Shown here: positions 46,001-57,803 of the stretch, in pieces
How positions within the stretch are numbered: position 1 is the stretch's first letter
Layout: each line of letters opens with the position of its first letter
Assembly (NCBI GenBank): GCA_022385755.1
Contig: MU278348.1
Coordinates: 1,337,035 to 1,401,034 of the forward strand
Origin: Trametopsis cervina
Taxonomy: Eukaryota; Basidiomycota; Agaricomycetes; Polyporales; Irpicaceae
Length of the DNA: 64,000 nucleotides
Direction of reading: 5' to 3'
Notes under the pieces: model-generated
The model's database searches: none
What the model was told of the DNA's origin: nothing
The model's input: the letters and a program-made list of their open reading frames with translations, nothing else
Made by a program: the position numbers and the translations under genes

Positions 46001-49000
46001 ACTTACGTCCCTCGTCCTAACGATTTCAGCGACTTCGCGGAATACTTCGTCCGAAAGGTAATTCCCCCGTGATTCGACTCTAGTGAAGCTCACCCGAAGT
46101 TGCAGAGTTTGCTGCAAGCTATATCCCGTGTGCGGTTTGACAATGGAAAAACGCCTCCCATTGTCCGCCAATTCCTGATCGACCAGCTCCGCTACAACGA
46201 TAATACATCGAATGCAGTAAGCTTCTGTCTTCGTTTTCCGAATGGCTATTAACAGACACACCACCCAGTACAACGATGCTCTATATATCTGCAACATCAT
46301 TTCCTCATTGGCTTGCGCTACTGTGTCGAAGAACCCTCCAGAGCGGGGCGAATTTGTAACAACAGACATGCGACCCGCCCTGGAGGCCGCTGACGCGGAT
46401 CTGTTGAAGCAAGCACTAGCCGAAATTGACCGATACAGAAGTATGGATAGGCTCATACCTTCGATTCATAACGTTGTGTCCATCGCCACCCTCGAAGTAT
46501 GTAATCCCTAACAACCCCAAATAACCCTGATCTCACCATCACTTAGTTCTACACTATACTTAGTCTCGCCAACCTGATACCGCAAGATGCTCGGATACTA
46601 ATCCCTCTCACTCGGTACGCTGCTATGCTCGTTGTGAGCGACCTTATTTGATACGGCATACAGTGAAGGCAATTATACCCAAGTTCGTATGGCGGCTTTT
46701 GACGCGCTGTTCTTAACCAAATGGTACACACCAAGCATCATGCAGTACATACTGGCTGTGATGGCGAACGACTCGTCACGAATAATTCGGCGCCATGTTG
46801 CTCGCAACGCATGTCAGAGCTTGGCACTCTTGGTATCTATGGGCGAGCTCGACAGCGGCAAGAAGTCAAAGTCGGTCCTTGTGGAGGAGGATGGTGCTGG
46901 GCAGGATACTAAGAAAGAGGCGAAGAAGAGCGAGATGGATCTTATGATCAAGGTATTGAGGAAAGACCCTGAGGTTGGCAAGAACGAAGCGCTTCGCCAG
47001 TTCCTGATTCCTATGGCATTGTGAGCCATATGCTCCTTTTCACTGCGCAAGTGTACTAACTGGTTGTAGGTCCCCTGATGCAGACCATGAAGTCCGATGG
47101 TGCCTCTTCAAGATGGGTGACCTCTTGATCAAACCCTCTGAAGAGCAAGCCCCGAAAGTAACAATCCATCTCCCCCCAACACCAGTCGTGGAAGCTCCCC
47201 CACCTTTGCCTGTGGTCAAACAACCCCTCAAGCCACAGCGTTCATTATCGATCAAGGCTGGGGGCGCAGTTATTAAGAGCCCTCTTACTCCCGTCACTAT
47301 ACCTGCCAAGATCAAACTACCTCTCAATGGCACCCGCGTAGATGTCACTCCTCGAACACCAACTCCGCTACCTACAACCCCTTTTATGGAAAGGAGAAGA
47401 GAATCTGGCAGCTCATTCTCGAAGCCCCCTTTGGCCAAAAAGGTCGAGATACAGCGCCCTGCAAAGGCCTTACCCAAGAGCCGTTCCGGCGGAATGGATG
47501 TTTACGATGTGAAGGCATGCTCAGCAGCATTGAAGAAGTTGCAGGCACACAAATGTTCGCCCTTCTTTAGACAGCCGGTTGATCCTGTTCGAGATCGCGC
47601 TCCTAAGTATGTTGCGACCGTCAAGCTCGCTTTGCACTGTTTCACTGACTCGTATGTCTTTTAGCTACTTTGAGGTCATAAAGAACCCTATGGATCTCAG
47701 CACCATGAGTGCAAAGTTAGACCGCGGGAAATACAAGGATAGGGCTGCCTTCGAACAGGACTTCCGACTCTTGATCAACAATGCTAAGCAGTACAACATG
47801 CCTAAAACTGTAGCATATGAAGACGCCATGGGACTTGAACGGGCATTTGATAAAGGTCAATTTGTTCACCGCTGAGATTCGACCTCCCTCTTATGTGACT
47901 ACTACAGAGTGGGCGCGAATCAATAAAACGATTGAAGCCAAGATTCGAGAAACGAATCAAGCACCACCTGCTACTCCTAGTCTGAAGCTATCCGCTCCTC
48001 AACGCAAAGGTAGTACCCTTGCTCCTCCAGTAACGCCATCACCTGCTCCGTCATCGTCGGGACCGTCTCGGCCTATTATCAAGCTCAAGATGGGTAGTGC
48101 GAAGCCCAATGGGACACCACTTCCGACCCCCAGCGCCGATGTGACCATGCCGACACCTAAGCTGAAGGGAAGGAAACCAAAGGAGCCCAAGATGTCGGAA
48201 GTTCCTCCCCCAGGACCTCGCCGGGATTCATACTTTGAGCCTGGAGACGTGGACGATGAACTGTTGGAGGAGGTTATTGCTATCGAGAGACAGAAGAGTG
48301 AAGAGCGCAAGATGCGGGCAAGCGCGGAGAAAGAGAAGAAGCGCGACCAGAGAGAGAAAGAAAGGGAGCAAGAAAGAGAACGCGAAAATGAAAAAGAGAG
48401 AGAACGAGAACGAGAGAAGGCCCGACAGCGCGAACAGGAGAAGGCCAAACCGGAGCCAGCTGCTCCGAAACTTATTATTGGAAAGCGGAAGAAGGGTGTG
48501 CCAGTGGGTGATCATGTCGAGGACGATGAGATCCTCGCTCTCGCAACTCCCGCTAAGAGGGAGAAGTCGACCGCTTCCTCCCCTATTCCAGGGCCCTCAT
48601 CCGTTAAATCCTCAGAAAAGGGAAGCAATAAACCTTCGCCCGCGGCGACACCCGCTCCCTCAACGAAGAACAGCATGTCCAAGGAGGATAGGCCTACTGC
48701 ACCAGCCTCGAAAGTCTCTGTTAAGGGTAAAGAGAAAGAGGTTGCTCCACACCCTATCCCAGCGAACAAACCCAAGAAGGCATCGTCATCTCAACCGTCC
48801 TTCACACCGGTTAACGAGAAGAAATGTAGAGAATTGCTGAAGATTCTCACTAAGCCTCCAGAAGCTGCTATTTTCTTACGACCGGTGGATACTCAACTAG
48901 ACGGCTGTCCAACGTAAGTATCATACATCACTGCTGTCAGTTCGCGAAAGCTGAGATATCGCATCAGATACTACGATGAAATCAAGAATCCTATGGACTT

Positions 49001-49636
49001 CGGGACCATGTCGGCGAAGTTGACCGCTGGTGAATACAAGTCCATGGAAGAGTTTGGTGCGGATGTCGACTTGATAATCGCCAATTGTCGCCAGTTCAAC
49101 CCTCCGTCAACATACCCTGACGCGTGCGCCAAGGCAGTGGAGGCCCTATGGAAACCTTTGTGGGCAAAAACAATGGTCAAGAGGCTGTCGTATCAAGAAA
49201 AGCGCGCGTTGCAGAGTGTGATGAACAAGCTCGTGCAGGATCCCATGTAAGTGCTTTGCATGTAACTGTGTATCCATGATTCACACGAAACATCAGATCG
49301 TTCGTCTTCCGAGAGCCTGTTGATCCTATTCTGCTCGCGATTCCAACGTACCATGATATTATCCCGAAGCAGAAAGCCCGGGACCTGCGCACTATTCGGC
49401 TTAAGCTGGACGCGGACAAGTACGACTCCGTTGAGGCGTTCGAGGCCGATTTGGACTTGATGGTTGATAACGCCATATTATTCAACGGCGTAGACTCAGA
49501 GGTTGGCCAGATTGCTGTGGCGGTGAGAGCGAAATATCAGGATTTGCTTGCACCACACAAGACTCCGGCGGGGGCGAAGAGGAAAGGCAGCGAGAAGGGC
49601 ACGCCTCAGCCTACTAAGAAGGCGAGGCTGGGCTGA
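43086..49636 (+). CDS. TAF2: TFIID subunit TAF2 with three C-terminal bromodomain-like modules
   Basis: Nineteen exons: 43086-43126, 43187-43232, 43294-43366, 43420-43647, 43708-43850, 43900-44118, 44169-45185, 45240-45674, 45724-45846, 45896-46057, 46106-46216, 46269-46496, 46547-46614, 46664-47020, 47070-47606, 47665-47855, 47908-48913, 48968-49246 and 49297-49636; 1867 residues. Residues 1-~1100 are TAF2: an M1-aminopeptidase-like fold (QKVVLELDFSGSLWGYTEI, HSKxxFVDELPTQRF region) without the zinc HExxH, then helical repeats. Three bromodomain-like units follow at ~1245-1345, ~1630-1745 and ~1755-1840. The first two have PVDP/PVDT, NPMDL/NPMDF and the acetyl-lysine Asn (QYN, QFN); the third keeps PVDP and FN but lacks NPMD. 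An Arg/Glu/Lys-rich coil separates 1 and 2. The first intron's donor (GTCTAT) is non-ideal. All 18 joins keep frame. Confidence 0.93.
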
Positions 49637-49922
49637 GTGTGGATTTCACGATACTTGTTTCAATGCTGTGTAAATATTAAATGCTGTCGCTGTAGTAGAT
49701 ATGTCGCTCTAATAACATCGAGCTCTGGATTCTGGGATATCCGTCTTGGCAAAGATAGGTGCGTGACCGCGACCCGGGGATACCCGTCAAGTAGCAGTCG
49801 CATCGATCGATTGGGAAAGGAAGTCTTGGCATTCAAGAACCTGCAGAACCGCGACTGACTGACATCATGGTGCGTCGCTTTACAAGCCATAAACGATTCT
49901 TTTATCTTCCTCGACAACCACC

Positions 49923-52900
49923 ATGAAGCAACTTACGCCGTCCACCTTTCTCATTATTCTCATCGTTCTGTCCCTGCTCACAACCGAAACATACGCTTTC
50001 GGTGCGGGTGAGATACCGGCTTTTGCGTACCTTCACGGTAAGCGCTCTCTTCCAGTGGATCCAATTTGGCACTGATATCTCCTTAGACAAAGCTTTCCGA
50101 CATGGCGACATAGAGAACATTCTTGAAGAGCTTGCTAAAACCGTTGGCAACGCCGCAGGTGGTGTGAGCCTCGCAGGCTTTGCTCAAGCTCTGCTCGGAT
50201 CCATGTCAGGTGGCGGCGGCAAGTTCACTCACGCGGACGTCAAGAGGGTGTATTTCGTCAGTTCATCGTCTTAGATCACTAAAGGGGCCGTCTGACCAGC
50301 CTTACCACAGGGAAACTGGCTTCGCGATTATTCCCAAGCGATGGACATTGCAGGACTTAGCAAGCTATCCGGCGATACAATTGTCTTGATTGTTTCAATT
50401 CTGGGATTTGTCGTATGTCGAACTGGCCCTCTTGTTGTATGTAGTACTGATGGACGTTTCCCTATCAGACTTTTGGATTTGCAACAGAGGAATACCAGGT
50501 CACGTCCGAGCGTCTTGGTGTATACCTCCCCGTGGAACATATCGATAATCCGAAGTGGGTATCTATGCCATATATGCTGTTTGTTTCTTTTTCTTATGAC
50601 AACCAGAGGATATGCCGAAGCGGAAGGAGATGCCCGACAATATGACAGAAGGTTGCGTCCGCCTGTCCATCCCGAGGAGCTTGAGATAGACCCCCGTACT
50701 GGAATGAAGGTGAAATAAGCCGTACCATGTTACTTAGAAGATCCTTCTGATTACCCCTTGCATTCACAGAACTATATGGCATCTGAGAACCGCGGCTGGG
50801 ATACCTCTACTGCTCATATACGCCGTGTGTTCAGAGCCTGTATAGATCGTGGTCGCCGTGCGCAGGGTAGAGAAGGGCCGGAGCTGTGGGAGGCTTATCG
50901 GCTGCTTGGAACAGGTCTTCACACAATGGAAGACTTGCTTGCACATAGTAACTGGTGCGAGCTTGCCCTGCGCAAGATGGGATACGAACAAGTCTTTTGC
51001 CACGTCGGAGAAAATGGTAAGCTAAAAGGATGATCCCCATTCTACGTTGGCTGATGGAATGTCATGCAGTCATTATCGACACACCTAATGGTCCTGCTCC
51101 GCCTTTGATCACCGGGACATTCGGAGGTGCCGATTTCTTGCACTCTCTGATGGGTGAGGCAACGGAGTACGTCTATCACTTCCATGCATATTACACCAAG
51201 ACTCATGCGCATGGGAGATTAGCCATTTGAGTCAAGCCAGTGTGGTCGACCTTTCCAAGAACTTGGATAATGCTGCGCAGAGCGATACTGACTCCTCGCT
51301 GATCCGAAACATCCTCCAAAAGTTGCCCATCGGTGGTTCTAATGACGAGGATAAGGTAGACCAAGCCGATGCTATGAAGGAGAAGGCAAAAGCATACAAC
51401 TTTAACCCCGATGATGTACTACCCCCTGAAGCACAGCAGCAGATGCTGCAATTGCTGCGGTGGCGCGATGACATTTTTCGGGATATACTGGCGAAGATTG
51501 AAATGATACCTGGGTTGGAGGGTCTAATAAACGCATTCAGTGACGCCCTCAACGCATGTAAGGATAGACTAACTACAGTCGCCCCTCCAATGTGTAGACT
51601 AATTCAGAACCCATAGTTGTTTACACCATCCTAGCACCCTACGTCGCTGTGAGTGCATACTAGTCACTGTCCTTTAGTCGATTCTGATCGCTATATTGCA
51701 GCCTATCCTCAAGCAGGTCACTGAGGTTCTTACCGACGGCAGCAAAGCGTTGCTAGACTCTCACGCTGACCAATACGAGGTACTGTAGATAATTGCCATG
51801 CAGCGAGCACGTACTTACAACAAACAGGTGTTCGACAACCCTGATGCTTCTGACCCATCCCACAGCCTCCTGTCAAAGGTCTGCAGTGTTTTTCTCTCTC
51901 ATCATCGTTGTTCTAAACATTGTATAGGACCACTTTGCCCTTATTCTCAATGAGCCTGCCGGTAAAACTGCGCTTGTTGTTGTAAAGTACGCTGTTGGTC
52001 TCATCGTGAATGTGGGTCTTGCTGTCCCATCCGTTGTACCGAATTCTAATTATGCTTCCCAGGCGTGGTTCGAGCAAGGACAACACCCTGACCATGTGAT
52101 TGACCAGGCATGTTCTGAGTTGTTCTGAAACTATGACGATAGTAACCAAACCGCTTAGATTCTGGAGGCTTTTCACCACCCGTATTTTAATGTCGGCAGG
52201 TCACGCATCCAACAAGAGATGTTCCAGGAGATGGAGAACTGGTTCCGAAGCCTTGACAGCGAAGAGGTCGAACAAACACTTCAGGCTCTCACTAAGGCAT
52301 GTACTCGTTATTCTCTTATGTATCGCCAGATATTCAGACGGCCTGTAGGAGAGTGTACGAAACGGACAGAATAAGCGCCAGGGCTCCGATGACGACATGA
52401 CCTCGTCTACGCAGGTGTACGGGCAATCCCAAGTCCAAAGCCAACAGGAAGGCTACAATCCCTCCCTCGATAGGAGCAGGTACCACGCGGATGAGAGCTA
52501 CTCTGAAGCCGTGACGGAGGGACGACCTGCCTCTTCATATGGAGATCGAGGTGGCTATGGCACGCAGAGCTATAGTGCTGCGTATGGTCAAGGCCAGAAA
52601 GAACAAGGTATGCTATTATTACATTGCATGAATGGAACCAATTAAGAAAGAAACTGATGTTCTTGTGCCTTAGAGCGTTACTCTCACCCAAGTCATACGA
52701 ATGCCTTCGACGATGGGCGAGTGCAACAAACCTACGGCGGAGCACGCTACTCCCAAGAGACAGTAGAACATGATTCTTACGGCTCTACGCGGTCTCATCG
52801 TCCACCTTATGAAGACGAGCAACCAGCATACAGCCGTCGTCACAAAGACGAAGATTCCTATGAACCTCGCGCCAGTGGATATGGTCAGCGCGAAGAAGAT

Positions 52901-53641
52901 GCTCCCAATAGATATGAACAGTCGGTCTATGAGCAACAGGACCGTTCATACGGTGAAGAGCGGCCAACCCAATCTCGGCAGCATCATTCCGAACACCGCC
53001 ACCATAACAACCCAGAAGGGTTGAGCAGCGGAGGCTACAATCCTTCGTATGTTGCTACAACTGAGACCTCGAGTCGCTATGGTGGAGATGAGTATGGGGT
53101 GCAGCCCAGTCGGGAGGACCAGACTGCTTACGGTAGCTCTTCGGAGAGATCTGGCTACGCTCCAAGCTACGGTAGAGCGGGGGGAGAATCTGTGGGGTAC
53201 GGTGAGTCGTACGAGCGCGGGAATGAGCATACGTACCGTGGCCACGAACATGGAAGGCGGCAGGAGGGGTATGGTGGGGAGCAGCCTGTGGATGAAGGTC
53301 AGGACTCAGAGTCGAGAGGCTATGGACGCGGTGGCTATGGACAGTCTGAATATGGACAGTCTCAAGAAGATTCCTACGGACGGCGAAGAGGCGACGAAGA
53401 GGAAAGAGAAGGACATCATGGTCGCCGGCACCATAGTCAACAGTTCGCTGAGTATGAAGGTGGTCGCGATGAAGGTGCGGCGAATTCTGGTTACAGCAGA
53501 GGCGGGTATGAAAGTGAGGGGAGAGTGTATGGTGAAGGAGAAGACGAAACCTTCGGTGCTGAAAGGTTGCGCATCGATGATAACGACCAAGAGCGCCCCC
53601 ATCATTCGCACCACCAGAAGCACCACCGACAGGATTGGTGA
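49923..53641 (+). CDS. het-C: Het-C family (heterokaryon incompatibility C) protein with Tyr/Gly-rich tail
   Basis: Sixteen exons: 49923-50037, 50087-50256, 50311-50412, 50469-50554, 50607-50709, 50770-51016, 51070-51166, 51223-51557, 51617-51648, 51702-51779, 51828-51878, 51928-52011, 52063-52107, 52159-52296, 52349-52607 and 52674-53641; 969 residues. A signal peptide (MKQLTPSTFLIILIVLSLLT, cut near ETYAFG) is followed by the Het-C body: IPAFAYLH, GNWLRDYSQAMDIAGL, TFGFATEEYQVT, HIDNPKGYAE, LGTGLHTMEDLLAHSNW, DHFALILNEPAGK and FHHPYFNVG. From ~residue 580 it is low-complexity, packed with Tyr, Gly, Ser, Gln, Arg and His. In Neurospora, het-c alleles trigger non-self recognition after hyphal fusion; whether this copy does is not shown. 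Introns 13 and 14 (donors at 52108 and 52297) begin GC instead of GT. Confidence 0.93.
52108..52158 (+). other. GC-AG intron in het-C
   Basis: 51 nt intron with donor CAG|GCATGT and acceptor TTAG. No GT nearby gives an in-frame join; the exons joined (VIDQ and ILEAFHHPYF) are conserved Het-C sequence, so the GC donor is needed. Confidence 0.75.
52297..52348 (+). other. Second GC-AG intron in het-C
   Basis: 52 nt intron with donor AAG|GCATGT and acceptor GTAG, the very next intron after the first GC-AG one. Both share the same extended donor GCATGT, which is the common GTATGT donor with a single change. Confidence 0.7.
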
Positions 53642-53933
53642 GCACAACACACAAAGCAGGGGAAGTTGTAATATGTGAGATATTGAAAGTCGACTGTACT
53701 CGTAGCGATAGTATTCTGTGTAAACATAGCAGTGAGATTGAACAATGATAGCTTGCGTGTATATTTTGATGTCATCGAGGATGCGGTATACTGAGCACAA
53801 GCTCTGAACTGAAGAGCGCTGCTAGGCTCATGAACCCGACCGATTATAGTTGAAGAATCTTTGATGACAAACGTACTGTAACATCTCGATATCGACCGTA
53901 GTCGCGAACACCTGAGTAAAAGTAAATATGCCA

Positions 53934-55176
53934 TTACACCTCTGACAGGCCGGCAACTTTCTTCTTCTTTTCCCGAAGTTTCTTCTTCTGACCTTTGCTT
54001 AGCTTTACCTCATTTGTGGGGGGGCTCACTTGCTCCGGAGTTGTGGCTGGAGTTGTCGTCGTCGTAACCACAACGGCGTTTGCAGTCTGTGAAGTCGCGT
54101 TCAGTCTGACAGCTGATGACATAGAAAATCACTGACAGCGCTGCCCGGCCAAGCTGTGGATTTTGGATAGGCCCACTTCTTTAGAGCGTCTGACTGCAAA
54201 TGTCCCCGCACTATGTTCAATCGGAAGACACATACTACGAGCAGCACCACCTACCGGTCCCTTCAACTTGCGTCTGCCGAGCTGAGCCCAGGCCCTGAAC
54301 TCTTGAGGATGAGCGGCGAGCCTCCGTGCTCGGGCAGCCGCTGGTTCGTCTCGGCCATTTCGGACAGTGTACTCGTCTCGGCTGATAGCCTCCCACTCCG
54401 CCGCATGCGTCGCGTCGCCATAGTAAGCGCACAATTGGAACGCATCGTGGCACCGGGCTGCAATATCATGCAGCAAACCATCCTTGCATGCCGCTATTGT
54501 GTATTCTTCGATCTTGTTAAGAATCCACATTGGTGGCTTGCTCCCGAACCAGCTTGGGAGCTCTTCCACGAATTCCAGGTATTGACGAACTCGGGTGGCC
54601 ACCTGCATGCGCTCCTCAAACGGTCGGACGCACGCAGAGCACATGCAAGTGAAGCCAAAAGCACTCTCCAGGTAGGCACGGCGGTCGCTGCCAGCTCGCT
54701 CGTCGGCTACGTAGTTCACCTCGATTTCAGAGCCCTCCTCTATGTCGAGTATTGCGTGTAGGACTACGGTATATGTTGTTAGCATTGACAGACATCATGA
54801 GCGAGGAGAGAAAAAAACCTTCTTTGCCCAATACGTTGTTCCAATAGTAATTGGCGTTGGGACGACAAGAATGATTTGCTCGGCATATTATCTCAAATAA
54901 TCCTGATATATATTGGTCACTTCCGACCATGGGCAAGAAATGTTTCGTCCTTGAGGAGAATGGGCTCTCAGGATCGCCCGGAAAAGTCATGAGCTTTTCT
55001 ACTGCTGGCTGAGAGGCATACTCCCCGATGTCGCTAAAAACCCCGAATCCGCGAGGAAGCTGGATGAGTGGCCGTTCTGAAACAATCAATGAACCCCTCG
55101 GAAGGAATCGCGAGGCTACGAGGCCCTTCCCTTTACCAGGGACGTCTACGACACGACAAGCAATGGCGGATGTCAT
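53934..55176 (-). CDS. SET-domain protein, tandem paralogue A
   Basis: Exons 55176-54819, 54763-54255, 54193-54137 and 54086-53934; 358 residues. SET domain: GKGKGLVASRFLPRGSLIVSE near the start, the signature RANHSCRPNANYYW, then EGSEIEVNYVADERAGSDRRAYL and the post-SET-like FTCMCSACVRP (C-x-C-x2-C). A helical region follows and the protein ends in a basic tail (LSKGQKKKLREKKKK). It belongs to the fungal SET5/SMYD-like group of small SET proteins; the SAM-binding and NHSCxPN residues are intact, so methyltransferase activity is plausible, substrate unknown. It shares exon number, intron phases and the KGQKKKxxEK tail with the gene at 56112-57379, so the two arose by tandem duplication. Convergent with het-C. 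Confidence 0.88.
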
Positions 55177-56111
55177 AATATACTAGGAGCGACCGCCTAT
55201 TGACAACGGAAGGGTTGATTGTGAGTGTCGAGCATACGTTGAAACTGTGTGTTATGTGACTCACTTGGTTTGAAGTGATTGTTGTGCGTTCGTCGCACTG
55301 AGTGAGTAAGGAGTGCGGACGGTGGGGAACGGCATGCGAACAATCTGCGGCCCTATATCACTATATGAGCGCAGTATAGTTGGCTGCCCCGAATAGACCA
55401 GAGTCACAAGGAAGCAGAGGCTGCAATGCGATGTCATGCTGCTAAGTCGTGCTCCGCGGTTGATCTTCTCTGAATATGCGCAGCTTGATCATGACAGCCA
55501 CAAGACCCACTGCGCAGCTATGTGGGTCGCTTGCCAGCATTCTAGAGCATATGGGGAGATAGATGCTTGCTTTTCGTATCACCGATGCATCCAACAATAC
55601 CACATTTCTCAAGGGATCTCGTCCACTCTGCTATTGATCCGCATCTTCCTTTTCGGCCAACCGAATCTGTCGGCTCATACTCGGCTTCGCCACAGTCGCA
55701 GGAATACTAAGTTCGTCCCTGCGATACAATTATCAGTAGTGCTCAAATTATAGGTAATTGGTCTTCCCTCTTTAACGACTAACAAACCAAAAGACGGGGT
55801 TAGCGGAAGGTTCGGTAGTTTTCTCGAGCAACAAACTTTACGTTTGCCTCGTGTACACCATCTTGGTAATTGAGCGTATTTGTGTCCGAATAATACTCGC
55901 AAACGGATCGTTATTGGATTTCAACCAACTCGAATTGCCATGCAGTCGCATACATTTGAGATGATTCACCGAAAACAAAGCAATAGAACCCAAGCGGTGC
56001 AGACTTAGCCATATTCCTCTCTACTATCATCACTACGAGTGATATGAGTGATATCGTTCCATCTGAAGCAGAAATGAACTAGAAAAACCTACGTCTAGCG
56101 TATGCAGCCCA
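55177..56111. other. Intergenic region between the two SET genes
   Basis: 935 bases with the promoter of paralogue A at its left and the 3' flank of paralogue B at its right. The only frame above 100 codons (55436-55753, +) has no recognisable content. No duplicated-gene remnant is visible. Confidence 0.4.
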
Positions 56112-57379
56112 TCAGACTTGCACCTGCTCCGCGGCCTTCTTTTGCTTTTCCTTCATCTTCTTTTTCTGACCTTTGCTCAGGGCTTTCGTGCCCACAGGAG
56201 CAGCTACCTGGTCAGAGGCCGTCGGGGAACCTGCTTCCACAGTGGTCGCAACCTGCTCAATAACTTCAACATAACGAGCAAAAGCACACATACACACACT
56301 GACCGCGGCCCTTATTTGCCTTACAGGTGTTCGATTCACGCAAGCCTTCATCGCCGCGGACTGTAAACAGGAGGAGTCGCGTAACGCACAGTTATGGAGA
56401 ACGAAATTCGAACGACATTGTTACTCACCGGTCCTCTCAACTGGCGTTTGCCAAACATCCCGAAAGCCCAGAACTTTCCGGGATGAGCGACACACCTCCT
56501 CGATTCTGCAGCATTCACCGAGTCCTTGCCTCTACAAATAGTTTGCATGGTACCATTGATGGCCTCCCATTGTGCAGCGTGCACGGCATCGCCGTAGTAC
56601 GCACACAACTGGTACGCTTCGTTACACCGCGGCCCAATCTCATGCCAAAACCCGTCCGCGCATGCTCTCAAGGTGTATTCCTCGAGTCGATCAAGGATCA
56701 CCAAGGGCGGCTTGGAACCGAAGGAGTTGGGCAGCTCGTTGTCTCTCCAGGCTACGTATTCACGAGTACGGGCAGCCACCTGCATGCGCTCTTCGGGCAG
56801 GCGATCGCACGCGGGACACATGCAGGTGAACCCAAACTCCCTTTCCATGTAAGCACGACAGTCGCCGCCAACTCGCGGTTCGGTTTCATCGATATACATA
56901 ACCTCGATCTCCTCTCCTTTCTGGATGTCAACAGTGGCATAGAGAGCTGCAGGCGTGGTTTATATTGATCAGTTGTGCGAACACCGAGCAGACTGTAGCT
57001 CACTTTCTTTTCCCTGAGAGTCATTCCAGGAGAAGAATGCGTTTGGGATGCAGGAATGGTTGGCGCGGCAAATAGTTTCAAATAATCCTGATACAAACTT
57101 CTTATTATCGTCCATAGGAAGGAAGTGCTTGAAGCGCGACGTAATTATCTGGTCGGGGCGAGAGTCCCCGGGGAAGGTCATGAGAATCTCCATGGCAGTG
57201 TTAGATGCATAATCGCGCATCTCGTTTTGGGTCATATTCTCATTGAATCCCCGCGGCAGCTGAATGATCGGTTTTTCTGCTACTATCAGAGTGCCTCGTG
57301 CAAGAAAGCGGGTGGCAACAAGGCCCTTGCCTTTGCCGACGATCTCGACGATATGGCATGCAGACTGCCGTTGCGCCAT
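56112..57379 (-). CDS. SET-domain protein, tandem paralogue B
   Basis: Exons 57379-57004, 56946-56429, 56360-56325 and 56252-56112; 356 residues. Same plan as paralogue A: GKGKGLVATRFLARGTLIVAE, RANHSCIPNAFFSW, KGEEIEVMYIDE, post-SET FTCMCPAC, a middle with ARCNEAYQ-type helix (LCAYYGDAVHAAQWEAI, nearly identical to A), and a Lys-rich end (LSKGQKKKMKEKQKK). The third exon is only 36 nt (57 nt in A) and differs most in sequence. The alignment by eye suggests roughly half identity, so the duplication is not recent. Catalytic motif residues are kept in both copies. Substrate unknown. Confidence 0.88.
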
Positions 57380-57803
57380 GGCTGATACAGTACTGTTAGC
57401 CAGACCAACAAGGACTCTTATGAGCGCGGGGGAAGAAATTCAGGGTGGATCAATGAACTCGCCTGTGATGATTTGCTCGGTGGACCGAGGTGACTGTAGG
57501 AGGTGGCCCTGCGAAAGGTCGGGAGCAACGAATGCCACAAGTTCACAGCAGGTCAGGCCGCAGCAGCAGATAGAGTTTATGGCAGTTGAGGGCATGAGTA
57601 ACTCGATACGTAAAGACGAACACGAGCCGCCGGACTTCTCTTCGAAGGGAGCTCCCTATTCGGAGTGCCCGTTTGGCCAGCCGCAGGCTGGTCGTATGAC
57701 TTAACTGCATGTACCGGTCTCACGACCGTAATCAATTCTGCAAAGGCATATTATGAGATAGATAGATATATTACTGTGCAATCAGGTTCAGTCACGGAAA
57801 GTG
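57380..57803. other. Intergenic region, SET-B promoter and NCS1 3' flank
   Basis: 424 bases; short GATA repeats (GATAGATAGATATA) at about 57757-57770 and no gene-like frame beyond an antisense shadow near the SET-B start. Confidence 0.4.

Noticed and set aside
48300..48460. Simple-sequence repeat or tandem array in the Lys/Arg/Glu-rich stretch
   Set aside because: It is coding sequence for a charged coil between TAF2 bromodomains 1 and 2; the DNA is GAGA-rich but not a regular repeat.
46850..49636. A separate bromodomain gene downstream of TAF2
   Set aside because: Every exon join from 46664 to 49636 is in frame with canonical splice sites and there is no stop codon or promoter-like gap between the TAF2 part and the first bromodomain; a single fused gene is the simpler reading.
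53055..53654. 199-codon minus-strand and 209-codon plus-strand frames in the last het-C exon
   Set aside because: Both are shadows of the Tyr/Gly-rich repeat coding frame; their composition (His/Arg/Thr or Met/Arg-rich) follows from the repeats, and the het-C frame is the one that joins conserved exons.
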